This document shows, piece after piece, positions 13,401 to 23,680 of a stretch of DNA of 64,000 bases. Positions within the stretch are counted from its first letter, which is position 1, and every line of letters begins with the position of its first letter. Position numbers and translations under genes: made by a program. The notes beneath the pieces were generated by a model. That model had not been told where the DNA came from. It saw only the letters and a program-made list of their open reading frames with translations, and made no database searches. The stretch covers positions 3,656,667-3,720,666 of the forward strand of contig LNGK01000004.1 of the NCBI GenBank assembly GCA_001510575.1. Direction: 5' to 3'. This DNA is from Knoxdaviesia capensis (taxonomy: Eukaryota > Ascomycota > Sordariomycetes > Microascales > Gondwanamycetaceae).

Positions 13401-16212
13401 AGACCATCAGACACGTCCAAGACAATACTGACGGAACTTGTTTCTGGTGTATTTGCCTTCTGCTACAGAGGAATGCGGATTCTCTCCCATCTAAACAACG
13501 AACCCTGAAGCACAGACACACGGTATTGATCGGCATTGGTAGCGACGTCTCTAGTGCGGACGCACTTGTGGGTCTCCTGGCAGATCGAGCATAATTTCAC
13601 AGACGTTGTGTCTCCCCCCAGCACCTCTGCTGCTCTGCTGCATACACGGGCTTAAGACGGCCAAGACTCCTTCCAAGCTTCAAAGTGTCAAACACTCCAG
13701 CACACAGGCTTGATCAGTTGGAATTTTTGTCAAGCTAGGGGAGGAGATAGCTCTGAATTGGAGGGGCCTGCATCGTGCCAATGCAGTTAGGCGTGCGTAC
13801 GTGCGTTTGTGTGTGCGTGTGTGTCCATGCTTCCTAATCCCAGTAGAGACATTTGCCTGTCTTTGAGGGGAGGGACGGAAGCTGCATTCTTTAGGGGAAC
13901 AACAATTGGGAAAACTACATGCGCGCGTGTATGTATTTTTAGAAGATCGCATGACGGTAGACGTTTGTCGCTGGCATCGTCAAAAAGGATAAATATAGGA
14001 ACAGTCTTGAGGGATATCGCCCGGAACTTGACAAATCGGGGAATTCTTCCTGCTTGTTTGGATGTTCGTGATCCAAGGGTGGGAGAGAGAGAGAGTGAGT
14101 GAGTGAGAGAGTGAGGGCTGAAATGCAGAAGATAATCGAACCCCGGCCGAGGTTGTGATGGTTTTTGGGCCCCAACTCCCCCGAGCTATATCTTCCTGAG
14201 CGATGGGTCGGTCCATCCACGTACTTTCCAGCTCCGGGTGACTCGTCCCAAGCGTGGGAGGGCAACTTGGTGATCAACTAGGGCCACCCACGACGGAGCC
14301 GGCGATCGGATGCCGAAACAAGTGAACAGCAAGTCTACAGTAGTGTGTTTTTTCTCTCAAACGCCGAAGCTCCACGTCCATTTGCTGCAGCTGGTATCTC
14401 CACAAGTTGCGTAGTCACTGATCTGGCAGTCAGCTCCGTGAACTAGGCAGACACTTCAGGTATCGAGATTATAAATAGGACTAATTTCTTGGGTCCGCAT
14501 TGTTCTGTGATCTACAGTACACCAGCTTTTGGTGAGTTCACCGCGAGTTGCTGAGATGCTGGTATCTCGGTCCATCCTATCTCGACGACCGCCCCCTCTC
14601 TTCCCCTCCTCGCCCCAAGACACCGGCCTCCAGCTAGTGAAGCCGGCTAGTTGACACTTGCAAAAGCTACCCATGCTGGAGGTCCAAGAGGGAAATTCTG
14701 TGCCAAACCAGGGGCATCCCCTGGACGAACAACAAACCAGCAAGGATTTGGGACGACGAAGTTCGGGCAGGGTGTGAGGGTGTGGGGTGTATGTGGGGGA
14801 AGCAAGAAAAAGAGAGAGGAGGGAGAAGAGACACAAAGATACTCGTAACTTCGTGCTGGACCTCGGGGCAGATGCCCAACGGCGTTACAGGCCAAGGGTT
14901 AATCAAGGCCGGGGATCGTAGACTGATTTGCAAAAGTTGTTTCAACAGCGAGACAAGTTCCAAAGCCCGACAGAGAGAAAAAAAATCGCAGAAACAGAAA
15001 AATAAAAGAATCAATCCCTACCGTGTTCTCACATCCCTGCGTTATCTTCAATTATTTCATTCTTTTTTCTCTAACTGGCCGTGTGTGTTGTTGCATCACC
15101 AAAAAGAAAAAAATATATATACATTTTTTTTAAACCATCAGATACCGGATGGATCCCTTTCCATCTTCATTCTCTAACTGCTCAGCCACAGTGCCCAAAC
15201 TAGACAGACAAGTTAGGGACATATTTATAGGACCGACTTATGCAGCCCAGGAACGGATGACGGGGGGGGGGGATGTGGTGCTTCTCGGCGGCGACAAAAA
15301 AAACGCAAGCCATGCTCTGAACAGAACAGCCAGGAAGCACCATCGGGATAACACATGCAGCTTAGCCTGCTTAGCAGCTTTTCAGCGGGCGTTGGGGAAC
15401 AACACCCTTGTGATGTTATCTCGCGATGTGTGCTCGCACGTCGGAGGTCCATACGAGAGAGGGAAAGAAATGAGGGGGGGTTACTATCATCTCTATGCCG
15501 TTGCATCGCTCACACGGTGCGGGCAAAAGGCAGGACAAACCCCATGAAATTAAACGCCTATCAACACCGTCGACAGTAGATCTCTATTACATTCATCTCA
15601 TTTCGTCAAAGGCTTGAGAAGAAAGATTCTGCTGCAGTCGGCATGTCTCGTCTCGTATCAGTATCACAGCACAAAGAGCATTTTTCTGCCACCCTCCCAG
15701 CCCTCGTATTATGATTTTACCCTGATTGCGCGGGCTGGAGATATGCGAGTGTGTGTGTGTATGTGCGCGCGCATATGTGAAATGTCGCCATGATGATGAA
15801 AGTCATCATGCGGTAATACAATACGGGCTGGTTTTTATGGATGTGCTGTTATGATGGTGGGTTTGTTTCCGTGGATTAAGGGTTTCTGTACCGTACTACA
15901 CAGTGTATTGACCCGAGAGCTGATGCCAGCTGGCGGACGGCTGGCGACAGCTGACAGCAGCCTGACACGCGAGATCACATGTTCTCGCAGGGCGTCTCAA
16001 GTGAGAACGCGCTTTTACGCCTGGTGTTTTTTTTGCTGTGTGTGAAGGAAGGAAGCGCCGTATGGACAAAACGCGGGGCATAATGTGGTATCATCAGCCT
16101 TACAATCTTCAACTCTCAATCACCACCACCACCATTATCACCAGATCAGACCGGCCTTCTTCACCAGGTTTCGCGACTTTCCATTGAACTCTCCTTACTT
16201 ACAGTATCCGCC

Positions 16213-16446
16213 ATGGCTGCTCCGTCCACCTCGACACCGCGTATCACCGCGCAGTACCTGGATGCCTACTCCGGCCAGAACGTCATGTTCGTCGGCAAGG
16301 TGCTCCAGCTCCGCGGAGACTCGGCCACGGTTGACGCCGAAGGCCCCATCACCGTGATGATGAACCGGGTATGTTGGTAGCGCAGAGGAAACAACACAAT
16401 CAGGAGAGCAGATGACGCAGGGCGGAACGGCAGAGGAACCGAGAAG

Positions 16447-16482
<36 letters not shown>

Positions 16483-17035
16483 GGCTATGTCGTTACTGAT
16501 ACACAATGTTCCACGACCACCCCCCCTCTCCTCAAATCTAGGACGCCCACCTTATCGCCGGCAACGCTGCACAGATCATTGGAAAGGTTCAGCCTGACCT
16601 GTCTGTCAAGGTGCTTAGCTGCAGTGACCTTGGCCCTAACGTCGGTACGTGAGATTTCCTTTTTGTTTTTCTCATTTATTCATATTTCTTGGGTGAGCCG
16701 TTGAATGGAGGGGCGTGTGTGCGTGCACCAAGGCCCGTCATCGTGACATTCCGAGGGGGAACAGCAAGAAACGAGGGGGAAGGGGGGTTTGGAGGGGACA
16801 AGGAATGCGTGGATTGCATGATGGTGGAGTTGTCACGATATCGTGCATATATGGGGGGAGTGGTTAGTGGTGGTGGTGGTGGTCTGTTGTGTTTTCTGGG
16901 CTTCTATTTTTAACTTTTCCCATGTTTTCGCGTGTTTGCTTTGCAGATCTTGGGCTCTGCCGCTCCGTGGTCGAAGCCACCCACACCTTCAAGCAGCTGT
17001 TCGTCGTAGATTCAGCCGCGCCTGCCTTCAATTGA
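16213..17035 (+). CDS. RFA3: Replication protein A small subunit (RPA3/RPA14)
   Basis: There are three exons: 16,213-16,368, 16,542-16,644 and 16,947-17,035. They give 115 residues ending ..SAAPAFN-stop (TGA). The start sits in a good context (CCGCCATGG). Donors are GTATGT and GTACGT; acceptors are TCTAG and TTGCAG. The product is a single small OB fold: the N-terminal ITAQYLDAYSGQNVMFVGKV, the internal VDAEGPITVMMNR and the C-terminal FKQLF are typical of RPA14/Rfa3, and the length matches the family. In the RPA trimer it supports single-strand DNA binding in replication, repair and recombination. Intron 1 (173 nt) carries a (TG)15 microsatellite, and intron 2 (302 nt) is long for this window. 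A long ORF continues in the same frame directly after the stop. Confidence 0.88.
16451..16480 (+). repeat. (TG)15 microsatellite in RPA3 intron 1
   Basis: A perfect dinucleotide repeat of 30 nt lies inside the first RPA3 intron, about 60 nt before its acceptor. It is likely length-polymorphic between strains. Confidence 0.95.
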
Positions 17036-17068
17036 CGGCCTGCCGCCGCCCGCCATGCACCGCCTCCG

Positions 17069-18529
17069 ATGCCCCCGTTGACGACCTTCCGTCCCACCCC
17101 ACGTCCCTCTGCCAGGATCTCCTCCGGACCGGTGCCGGTGCCCAGACCTTGGCCGTCGGTTGCTCCGGCCGCTCCGGTGCCTTTAATGACGCCGGCTGTG
17201 CCTGCTGTAACGGCCGGTACCGCCGCTGTCAGAAACACCAGAGATGCTGTTGCCAACACGTCGGCTTATCGTTCTGTGTCTGCAGCATCTACTACGCACT
17301 CCTTCACCAGTCTTCTCCCTTCTCCGCCATCTTCTCCTCCTCAACGGGCGCCCATGGCGCGGTCGGCTCTCCTTTCGAATCGAAACGAACCCCCTCTTCC
17401 TCCTCCTTCTCAAATCCAGCTCCCCAAACGATCCTCTGCTGCTGCTGGACCCAGTAATACCACTGTCAGGCACTTTTCGCATGACGGGAATTACCTGGAG
17501 TCACGGAATAACACTACCCCGCTACATGGACAGCAGCCAGTGGTCGGGTCTAGAGCACATAATAATACTACATCTCGCGAATGCCACCACAGGTCCAACT
17601 ATTACAGCCATGATATTCTCCTCTCCCCAACTTCCACTTACTCATCCACAGCGTACCCGGCGTCTTCCGTATCAACCTACGAGCCGGGTCCTTCTCCCTC
17701 TTTGCCTTATGCCCAAATTGTGCCTGGCTACTACGATGCCAGCTCTGATGATGACGACCCGTTCTTTGACGCCAGCAACGAATTCTACCATGCCAGTGAC
17801 AGCGAGGACGACAATCTGCTATGGGAGGTAGCTAGCTCTATGCCACCCAGCAGCCCGCCTCTGTACCCGGTACTTCGGCCAGGGGCAGTTCCTGCAGCGC
17901 TAGCACACCAGTCCGACCGAGACTCGCGTTCCGACTACCTCTCGGCAAAGTCACACCAACACCCGTACAGAGCCACTTCCGCCCAGCCCTCCTCTCCTAC
18001 GAAGATACCCTCGCCCGCCCGATCAAACCCCCCAGCAGCAGCGGCGGCGGCGGTAGCAGCAGCTTGGGAAGCTCCAGTAGCCACTCACAGCCGCCCCGGC
18101 AATCCTCATTCTTCACCCCCTCCCGCTGTCGCCGCCCCCTTGGCGCTTCATCCCACGCCCAATTCCTCCCGTCGTATCACGACCACTACTGTTGCTACTG
18201 CTGGTACCACCGCCCCTAGCCTGCTGCACGCACGTGGGCCGGGCTACCAGGACCAACACCAGCCCCAGCCCCAGCAGCCCTACCCCGACGACGATCTCTT
18301 GGACGAGTGGGACATGGAGGCCGAGGAGCACAAGATCAAGAAAGAGGAGGAAGAGGACGACGACGACGATGATGATGACAACTACGAAGCTACCGGCAAG
18401 AACAAGGACAAGCACCTCCTGGCGGATGCCGCGCTGCTGGACCTCGCGGCGGCCGGAATCGGCAAGATCACGCTCTCGGTGGCTATCGAGCAGGATGGCG
18501 CCGGGCGGTGGAGGGTCAAGAAGCCGTGA
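17069..18529 (+). CDS. Uncharacterised acidic, disordered 486-residue protein
   Basis: This is an uninterrupted frame of 486 codons that starts 33 nt after the RPA3 stop and in the same reading frame. I do not recognise the family. Residues 1-230 are Pro/Ser/Thr/Ala-rich. Two acidic patches occur at about 225-250 (SSDDDDPFFDASNEFYH) and 415-435 (a run of Glu then Asp). An Ala-rich stretch lies at about 313-327. The C-terminal 40 residues (LLADAALLDLAAAGIGKITL then VAIEQDGAGRWRV) look like the only folded part. No signal peptide or membrane segment is evident. The close spacing leaves no room for a separate promoter beyond RPA3 intron 2 and exon 3. It may be a bicistronic ORF, an alternative-splice or readthrough extension of RPA3, or a separate gene with an internal promoter. 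Confidence 0.6.
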   Translation: MPPLTTFRPTPRPSARISSGPVPVPRPWPSVAPAAPVPLMTPAVPAVTAGTAAVRNTRDAVANTSAYRSVSAASTTHSFTSLLPSPPSSPPQRAPMARSALLSNRNEPPLPPPSQIQLPKRSSAAAGPSNTTVRHFSHDGNYLESRNNTTPLHGQQPVVGSRAHNNTTSRECHHRSNYYSHDILLSPTSTYSSTAYPASSVSTYEPGPSPSLPYAQIVPGYYDASSDDDDPFFDASNEFYHASDSEDDNLLWEVASSMPPSSPPLYPVLRPGAVPAALAHQSDRDSRSDYLSAKSHQHPYRATSAQPSSPTKIPSPARSNPPAAAAAAVAAAWEAPVATHSRPGNPHSSPPPAVAAPLALHPTPNSSRRITTTTVATAGTTAPSLLHARGPGYQDQHQPQPQQPYPDDDLLDEWDMEAEEHKIKKEEEEDDDDDDDDNYEATGKNKDKHLLADAALLDLAAAGIGKITLSVAIEQDGAGRWRVKKP

Positions 18530-18557
18530 ACCACGCTCGTGGAGGGCGTGCGCGCGT

Positions 18558-18600
<43 letters not shown>

Positions 18601-20009
18601 CACCGGGGAGTATGCTAGTCTCCCTGTTCCTGGTCCTGCCGGAACGACAAGGACAAGAAAAGCGGTCGTGAAGGAGGGGGAGTGTACGTTCTGGCGAGAG
18701 AGGGTGGAAACACATACCTAGCTATTTTCGGGGTTTTTTTTTGAAATCTTCACCACACACACACACCTTTTATTTTAATTTATTTTATTTTATTATTTTT
18801 TATCTTTCTTCCTTTTTTCTTCCTTTCTTTCTTTCCTTCTTCTGATCTTTGGCAGCTTCGTGGAGGAGGAGGGGTGTGTCCCCGCCATGTGCGATTTTCT
18901 GTGTTCTTAGTCGGCGCGAAAAAGAAAAGAAAACCCGAAAAAAAGGGCGCCCACACACCCCCCCAGATAAAGCCCAGCATATGATATCATGATGTCTCAA
19001 TTTCGACCTATACATGCCCTTCGCGGTGCTTCTCTGCGATTCTATCTTATTTCTCTCCCCCCCCCCCCCTTNCCCCTTACCTCCCCTACCTCCCCCCCTA
19101 CCTCCCATTTCTTTACCGGAAGATACGATGGGGAGAGGGGATGGGGGTGTGTGCATGTGGCATGTGTGCACACTCCGATCGTGTTGTCCCCAGTCTGCAA
19201 TCTGCGTGTATCGACAGTACAGTCCACATTCTCTCCTCTTCTCCGGCCCCGCCCTGGTCGGTACATGTACGGGGAAGCAAGCCCGGGGCGTGTGCGTGGC
19301 TGCTTGCTCTTTTTTCTTCTGCTGCTGCTGCTGCTGCTGATATGCAGAACGGTGAAGCACCCTCGTATACACCCCCATCATCTCACCTGCAGGACAATCT
19401 CCCTCCCCTCCCCTCCCCCCCGAAAGTGCATTTCACGAAGGTGCTCTCCCCTCCATATCCAAAGGTCCCGGGGGTACACCGTCCAGCGTGTCACTCACAT
19501 CTGTCTTGTCCGCACAAAATCCCACGATCGCTCATTCTCTCGAGCAGACAGACACACGCCCTCCAGCCACCACCCCCTCCCCTGACTCGGGAGAAATACA
19601 TCATAGTAGTGTCAAGAGCAAAACCTGAGCGACCATGACAGACGGGGCATCGATTAAGGTTTAAAGTTGGGCTAAAGAACTATACCTATCTAATAGTCTC
19701 TCTTCCTCCCTCTCGTTTCCCTCATTCATCCCCCCTAACAAGCAAACACGCAACAAGCCAAGAGTGAAAGAATAATCCAAGCCAGAGCAAGCAAAAAGCC
19801 TATCTTGGTTAACCTTAAAGATATATATGTCAATGTCAGTCATGCATAGCCATCATAATCGTCATAATCAAGAAGTTTTCTCCTCATCCCGTTCTCATCC
19901 TGTCCCTCCTCTCTGTTCCCCGACACCCCCTACAAATAATAATAATAAGAATTGAGACACATGAGGGAGGTCAGGAAGTGGTGGTGGGTTACATATATGA
20001 CGGGCAATT
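18530..20009. other. Convergent intergenic region with simple repeats
   Basis: This lies between two convergent genes. It contains a (TG)18 repeat (about 18,564-18,599), a T-rich tract (about 18,727-18,840), a C-rich tract holding the single N of the window (19,072), and a (CTG)7 run (about 19,319-19,339). Frames of up to 198 codons here are pyrimidine-driven and carry no domain. No gene is called. Confidence 0.6.
18564..18599 (+). repeat. (TG)18 microsatellite
   Basis: A dinucleotide repeat starts about 35 nt after the stop codon of the 486-residue ORF, so it probably lies in that ORF's 3' UTR. Confidence 0.9.
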
Positions 20010-23000
20010 TCACACCGTGCTCGGTGAAGGCGACTCCGGCTCCTTCCTATCGGCTGGTCTTCCGTGACCCTCCCCCCCAGCATGATCTTCAGACGAAGAT
20101 GCAGACGCAACTTGCGTGTCATCATCCTGGAACCCTCCCCCCAAGATGAGATCGCTGGCCGATGAGCCCGTGGCCCGCGCGAGTTTGGCTTCCGCGGCAA
20201 TAGCACGAAGTCGCCAGAACTCCAGCTTCCGCTCAGTGTCTTCCGCAGTGCCGGGCCACCCTGAAAAGCTCCGAGCGGGAGACATGGGCGGCGACGACAC
20301 CGACGCCAGCGTGGACAGGCTGAGTGACACCGGGGCAGCAGTCGGAGAGGCAGCAGGCGTAACACCCTCGTCACATTGGGCTCTGACGGCCATTGGTGTG
20401 TTGGCACGATCATCACTGCTGTTGTCACTGGCATTAGTGTCGCTGCTGCAGCTCATCCTGCTGCAGCTGCTGCTCCTGCAAGTCGTGAGGTGGACACTCT
20501 CCAGAGCCTGGCTGCAATGCAACTCCCGCATGGAGTGCACATCATCGTGAGGGGCGTGCACTTCTGCTGAATGCGGCGAGCACTGACCACCACCATATGC
20601 AGGCGAGTCACGGTGGCCGGGGGGGAAGGGCAGCGGACGACCATAGCCAGCAGCAGGACGATCACGGCTACCAAGATGGGGGCCAGTGTCCATTGGACCC
20701 TGAATATCACTCTGTTTCCCAGGCAGGCTTGACATGTTTTGCACGTCAAAAGTGCGTGGCTGCACACCACCACACTGGCTGGTCCGCCCGCGTGAAGACA
20801 GCTTCAGAGGTGGAGGGATGGGGGACATCCACGGCGATAACAGCATCGGCGACGACAACGGCAGACAGGCGCTGTTGGGTGTTCCCTTTTCCCTCAGTGC
20901 GGGGTGGATGTGGCCCATAGAGTTGCTGGCAGCCGGTCCTTGTTCATCATCGTCGGTTGAGCCAATTGCGGCTTCGTACGTAGCCCCCTTGGCTGGCTGT
21001 TGATGTAATGATGTCATCATGAGGGGGGTGCGTTCACTTTTGGCAAGCTTAGCTGCAGCACCACCACCCTCAAACAGAGCAGCCATTGCTCTCACGCCGC
21101 CACAGCCCCCAGCCGCTCCTCCACTTCCTGCTTGTGCTGCTTGTGGCCCTGTCACATATGTTCCGTTGCTTGCACATCTCTGGGTGGGGTTGAGGATCGT
21201 TGTGCAGCTCTCGGCTTGGCACGGCTGGCTGTTATCTGCACCACCCCCCAACGGGACCTCAAAGGTAGTATCAACCCGATTGCCGGCCGCTTCTGTTGAC
21301 GACTGTTTCATCGTGAATGGCAGCGTAGGACCGCTGGCGGAGGTGGTGGTTGGGTCGTCGTCTGCTGCTGCATCTCTCCGACCCTTATCTTGAGGCCATA
21401 GCAGAACCTTGGCCGATTCGTCTCCGAAGCGGGCGTCTAAATGCGGGTTAAACTCATTTAACCCTTGGTTTCGCATTAACGGCTTGTTCCCACTGTCGTC
21501 AGGCGGATTATCTCCGGGGAAATATGCGTCGTCGTTGGCATCACGGGCGGATGATGAAGAGGCCTGAGTAACCCTACCTGCAACACCAGCGTGTGGCAGC
21601 CCATTCGCTCTGCTCCCAACTTCCGCAGCTGTTTCACAGCTGCCAATCGAGCGGTTCCCACCGATGGCGAATTTCGTGTTCACTTTGAGATCATCGGTGC
21701 CCTGGTTGTCAGGCTCCACAGCTTGCTTTGGGCTTTCCTGCAAGGCTGCGTGTGTGTGGCCCTGATCCAGCCGGCTATTTTGCTCGGCTTTCTTTGGTCG
21801 ACATTCCGCATTGCCAGTCTGGGGAAGAGTTTCTGAACCGCTGATAGGTACAGAAGACCCGGATGTCGTCATCTCAGCCGTCGTCCCAGAATCATCCCCC
21901 TCACGTTGCGGGTCTGTGCCATTGTTCTTTGAGTCACTACTCATCCGCGAGTCTGTAACCAGAGTCTCAATGTCATCATCAGGGTTGGAGTCGACTTCGT
22001 GGATCACCGAACTCGTCACGTTTGTGGCCAGCTTCTTCAGAGCTGACTTGCGATTCTCGTAGGGTGGCATAGCGTTCAGACTCTTCAGGTGCTTGACAAC
22101 CAGAGTCCAGTGGCTCAGCAGCATTTCCGCAACGTGGTTCGCAAGTCTTGACTGATCAACGGTTTTGATGGTTGGAATCGGCTGTGTCTCGCCCCCCATG
22201 TCTGACTTAACCCGTCGTGAAGCATGCCGATGGATCCAGCCTTTGAACGCCGAGTGAGATCCTCGACGGAGTCTTGCATCTTCGTCAGTCTCTCCGCAGT
22301 CCAGTAAGTTGCCAACTAAAAGTGGCCCGTAAACAATCCCGAGAGATCCATATCCCATCAAGTCTGGTGCAGTGCTGTCCGGAATGTGGTGGAAGTCTTC
22401 GGCTCGGCTCCCCAAGAATGAGACGAGCCCAAACACAGCACAGATAAGATCTCGTCTCTGCTTTGACTGAACAGCTGCAATCGCAAGAGCTATAGCTAGA
22501 GCGGCTCCAGACTTGGCATCCTGGTCAGAACTGTCATCTTTCTCGGCTCTTTCAAGGTCACGCTTGACTTGTGCACTATAGATGGCGGCAAAGATGTTGA
22601 ACAGCTCCGATGATCCAAGGACACCGCCCGGAAGCACGGAGAGGAACTTTTTGAAGGCCGACGCAATATCGTGGACGGATGCTCGGATGTGTTCGGGCAG
22701 AGTCGACCGGCGGATGGTATCGGAGAAACTGGCCTCTTCTTGGGAGTAGTCAATGTAATAGTCGAACAGAGCATTGATGACCCGAGTCGAGCCGGGAATT
22801 CGGAATAATCCTCGGGTGGAGGGACCTGTGAGAGTACACCGGAAAGCAAACGAGACGGTCAGCAAACGAGTTCAATCACGAAGGCACGGATTTACGACTA
22901 TAAAACCCACCATAAACGGCCAGATGGTCTGCAGTGGCTCGGATACAGGTTGGAAGGATGAATGGAGCCGGAGAAAAGCTTGAGGGTAGACTCAGCATCG

Positions 23001-23680
23001 ACTTTCCACTGACGCGGAACATGTCGTGGAGATCCACCAGCCGGCGATGGTTTCGGTGATGTCCCAAAATTCCAGAGATACGACGGCCTCTCGGGTCTCG
23101 TCCGAGGCTTTCTGAATGGACTGAGGATCGGGCCAAGATCCGCGAGAAGAATGGTCGGCCCGAAGGCTGATGTAAAGCGGTGCCGGACTATCGTTCATGG
23201 TCAGCTATATAGACTGCTTGCGCAGGCATGCAAACGGGGGCCACTCCTGTCACTCACCTTGATTCTATCAATCACGTTGCTATCCAGCACCGGAAGCATC
23301 TCCTAAAGCATTGTCAAGTCATCGTCAGCCATGAAAAGTAATCTAGCGCATACAGCTTTCGGTTTCCTTACCTTTTCAGCAATCTCGTTGTACGCCCGTA
23401 CAAACGCCGATCGATCATCTTCCGGCTCTTCGACCTCCGTATCAGAGGTTGAATCCGAGCCGCTTTCATCCGACCCCAGATTCTCAAACGGAGTGCTCGT
23501 GCCCGACCGCGACATCCCGAAGCTGCGGCGGATCCGCGACCGCGGCCCCAACGCGTCCGAGAGGGACGCGACAAAGCTCGCTCGTCGCCGGGACCGCGAT
23601 TCCGGCGCGTCAGCCACCACCACGGGCTCGGGCAACTCGGGCAACTCGGGCAACTCGGGCAGTTCACTCTCAGTGGCCAT
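20010..23680 (-). CDS. Rho-GAP domain protein (apparent 1-nt frameshift)
   Basis: There are four exons on the minus strand: 23,680-23,372, 23,302-23,258, 23,204-22,911 and 22,825-20,010. They would encode about 1,154 residues if one missing base is allowed. The N-terminus carries a four-copy LPE repeat and acidic/Ser segments. The GAP domain spans about residues 195-430: FILPTCIRA..HLAVYG is joined across the last intron to PSTRGLFRIPGSTRVINALF, with the catalytic-type arginine finger in GLFRIPG. Further conserved blocks are LPGGVLGSSELF and DLMGYGSLGIVYGPLLVG. The C-terminal 650 residues are disordered. The family stimulates GTP hydrolysis by Rho/Cdc42 GTPases and acts in polarity and wall growth. 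In exon 3 the frame ..ETIAGWW runs to a stop, while ..VDLHDMF(R)VSGKS..LPSSFSPAP continues in another frame (shift near 23,034-23,042). See findings. Confidence 0.82.

Larger units (their letters stand above)
2326..16212. other. 13.9-kb gene-poor interval
   Basis: I read this interval on both strands and find no reading frame with a recognisable domain, credible codon structure or plausible exon chain. It contains a minus-strand pyrimidine-rich belt (about 3,180-4,330), a 31-nt poly-A run (7,408-7,438), CT-rich tracts (7,120-7,165), short GT repeats, several TACTGTAC palindromes, and an 8-bp-stem hairpin (15,789-15,810). Composition is mixed and not uniformly AT-rich, so it does not look like a RIP-degraded or centromeric block. 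It may hold long leaders, enhancers for the bZIP gene, or non-coding transcripts. Small or fast-evolving intron-rich genes could be missed by eye. Confidence 0.55.

Noticed and set aside
14128..14195. tRNA-like segment on the minus strand with a 7-bp acceptor-like stem (GAAGATA/TATCTTC) and a GGTTCGATT box
   Set aside because: The T-arm cannot pair (no C after the TTCRANN loop) and the D-arm loop would be too short, so it is not a credible tRNA gene.
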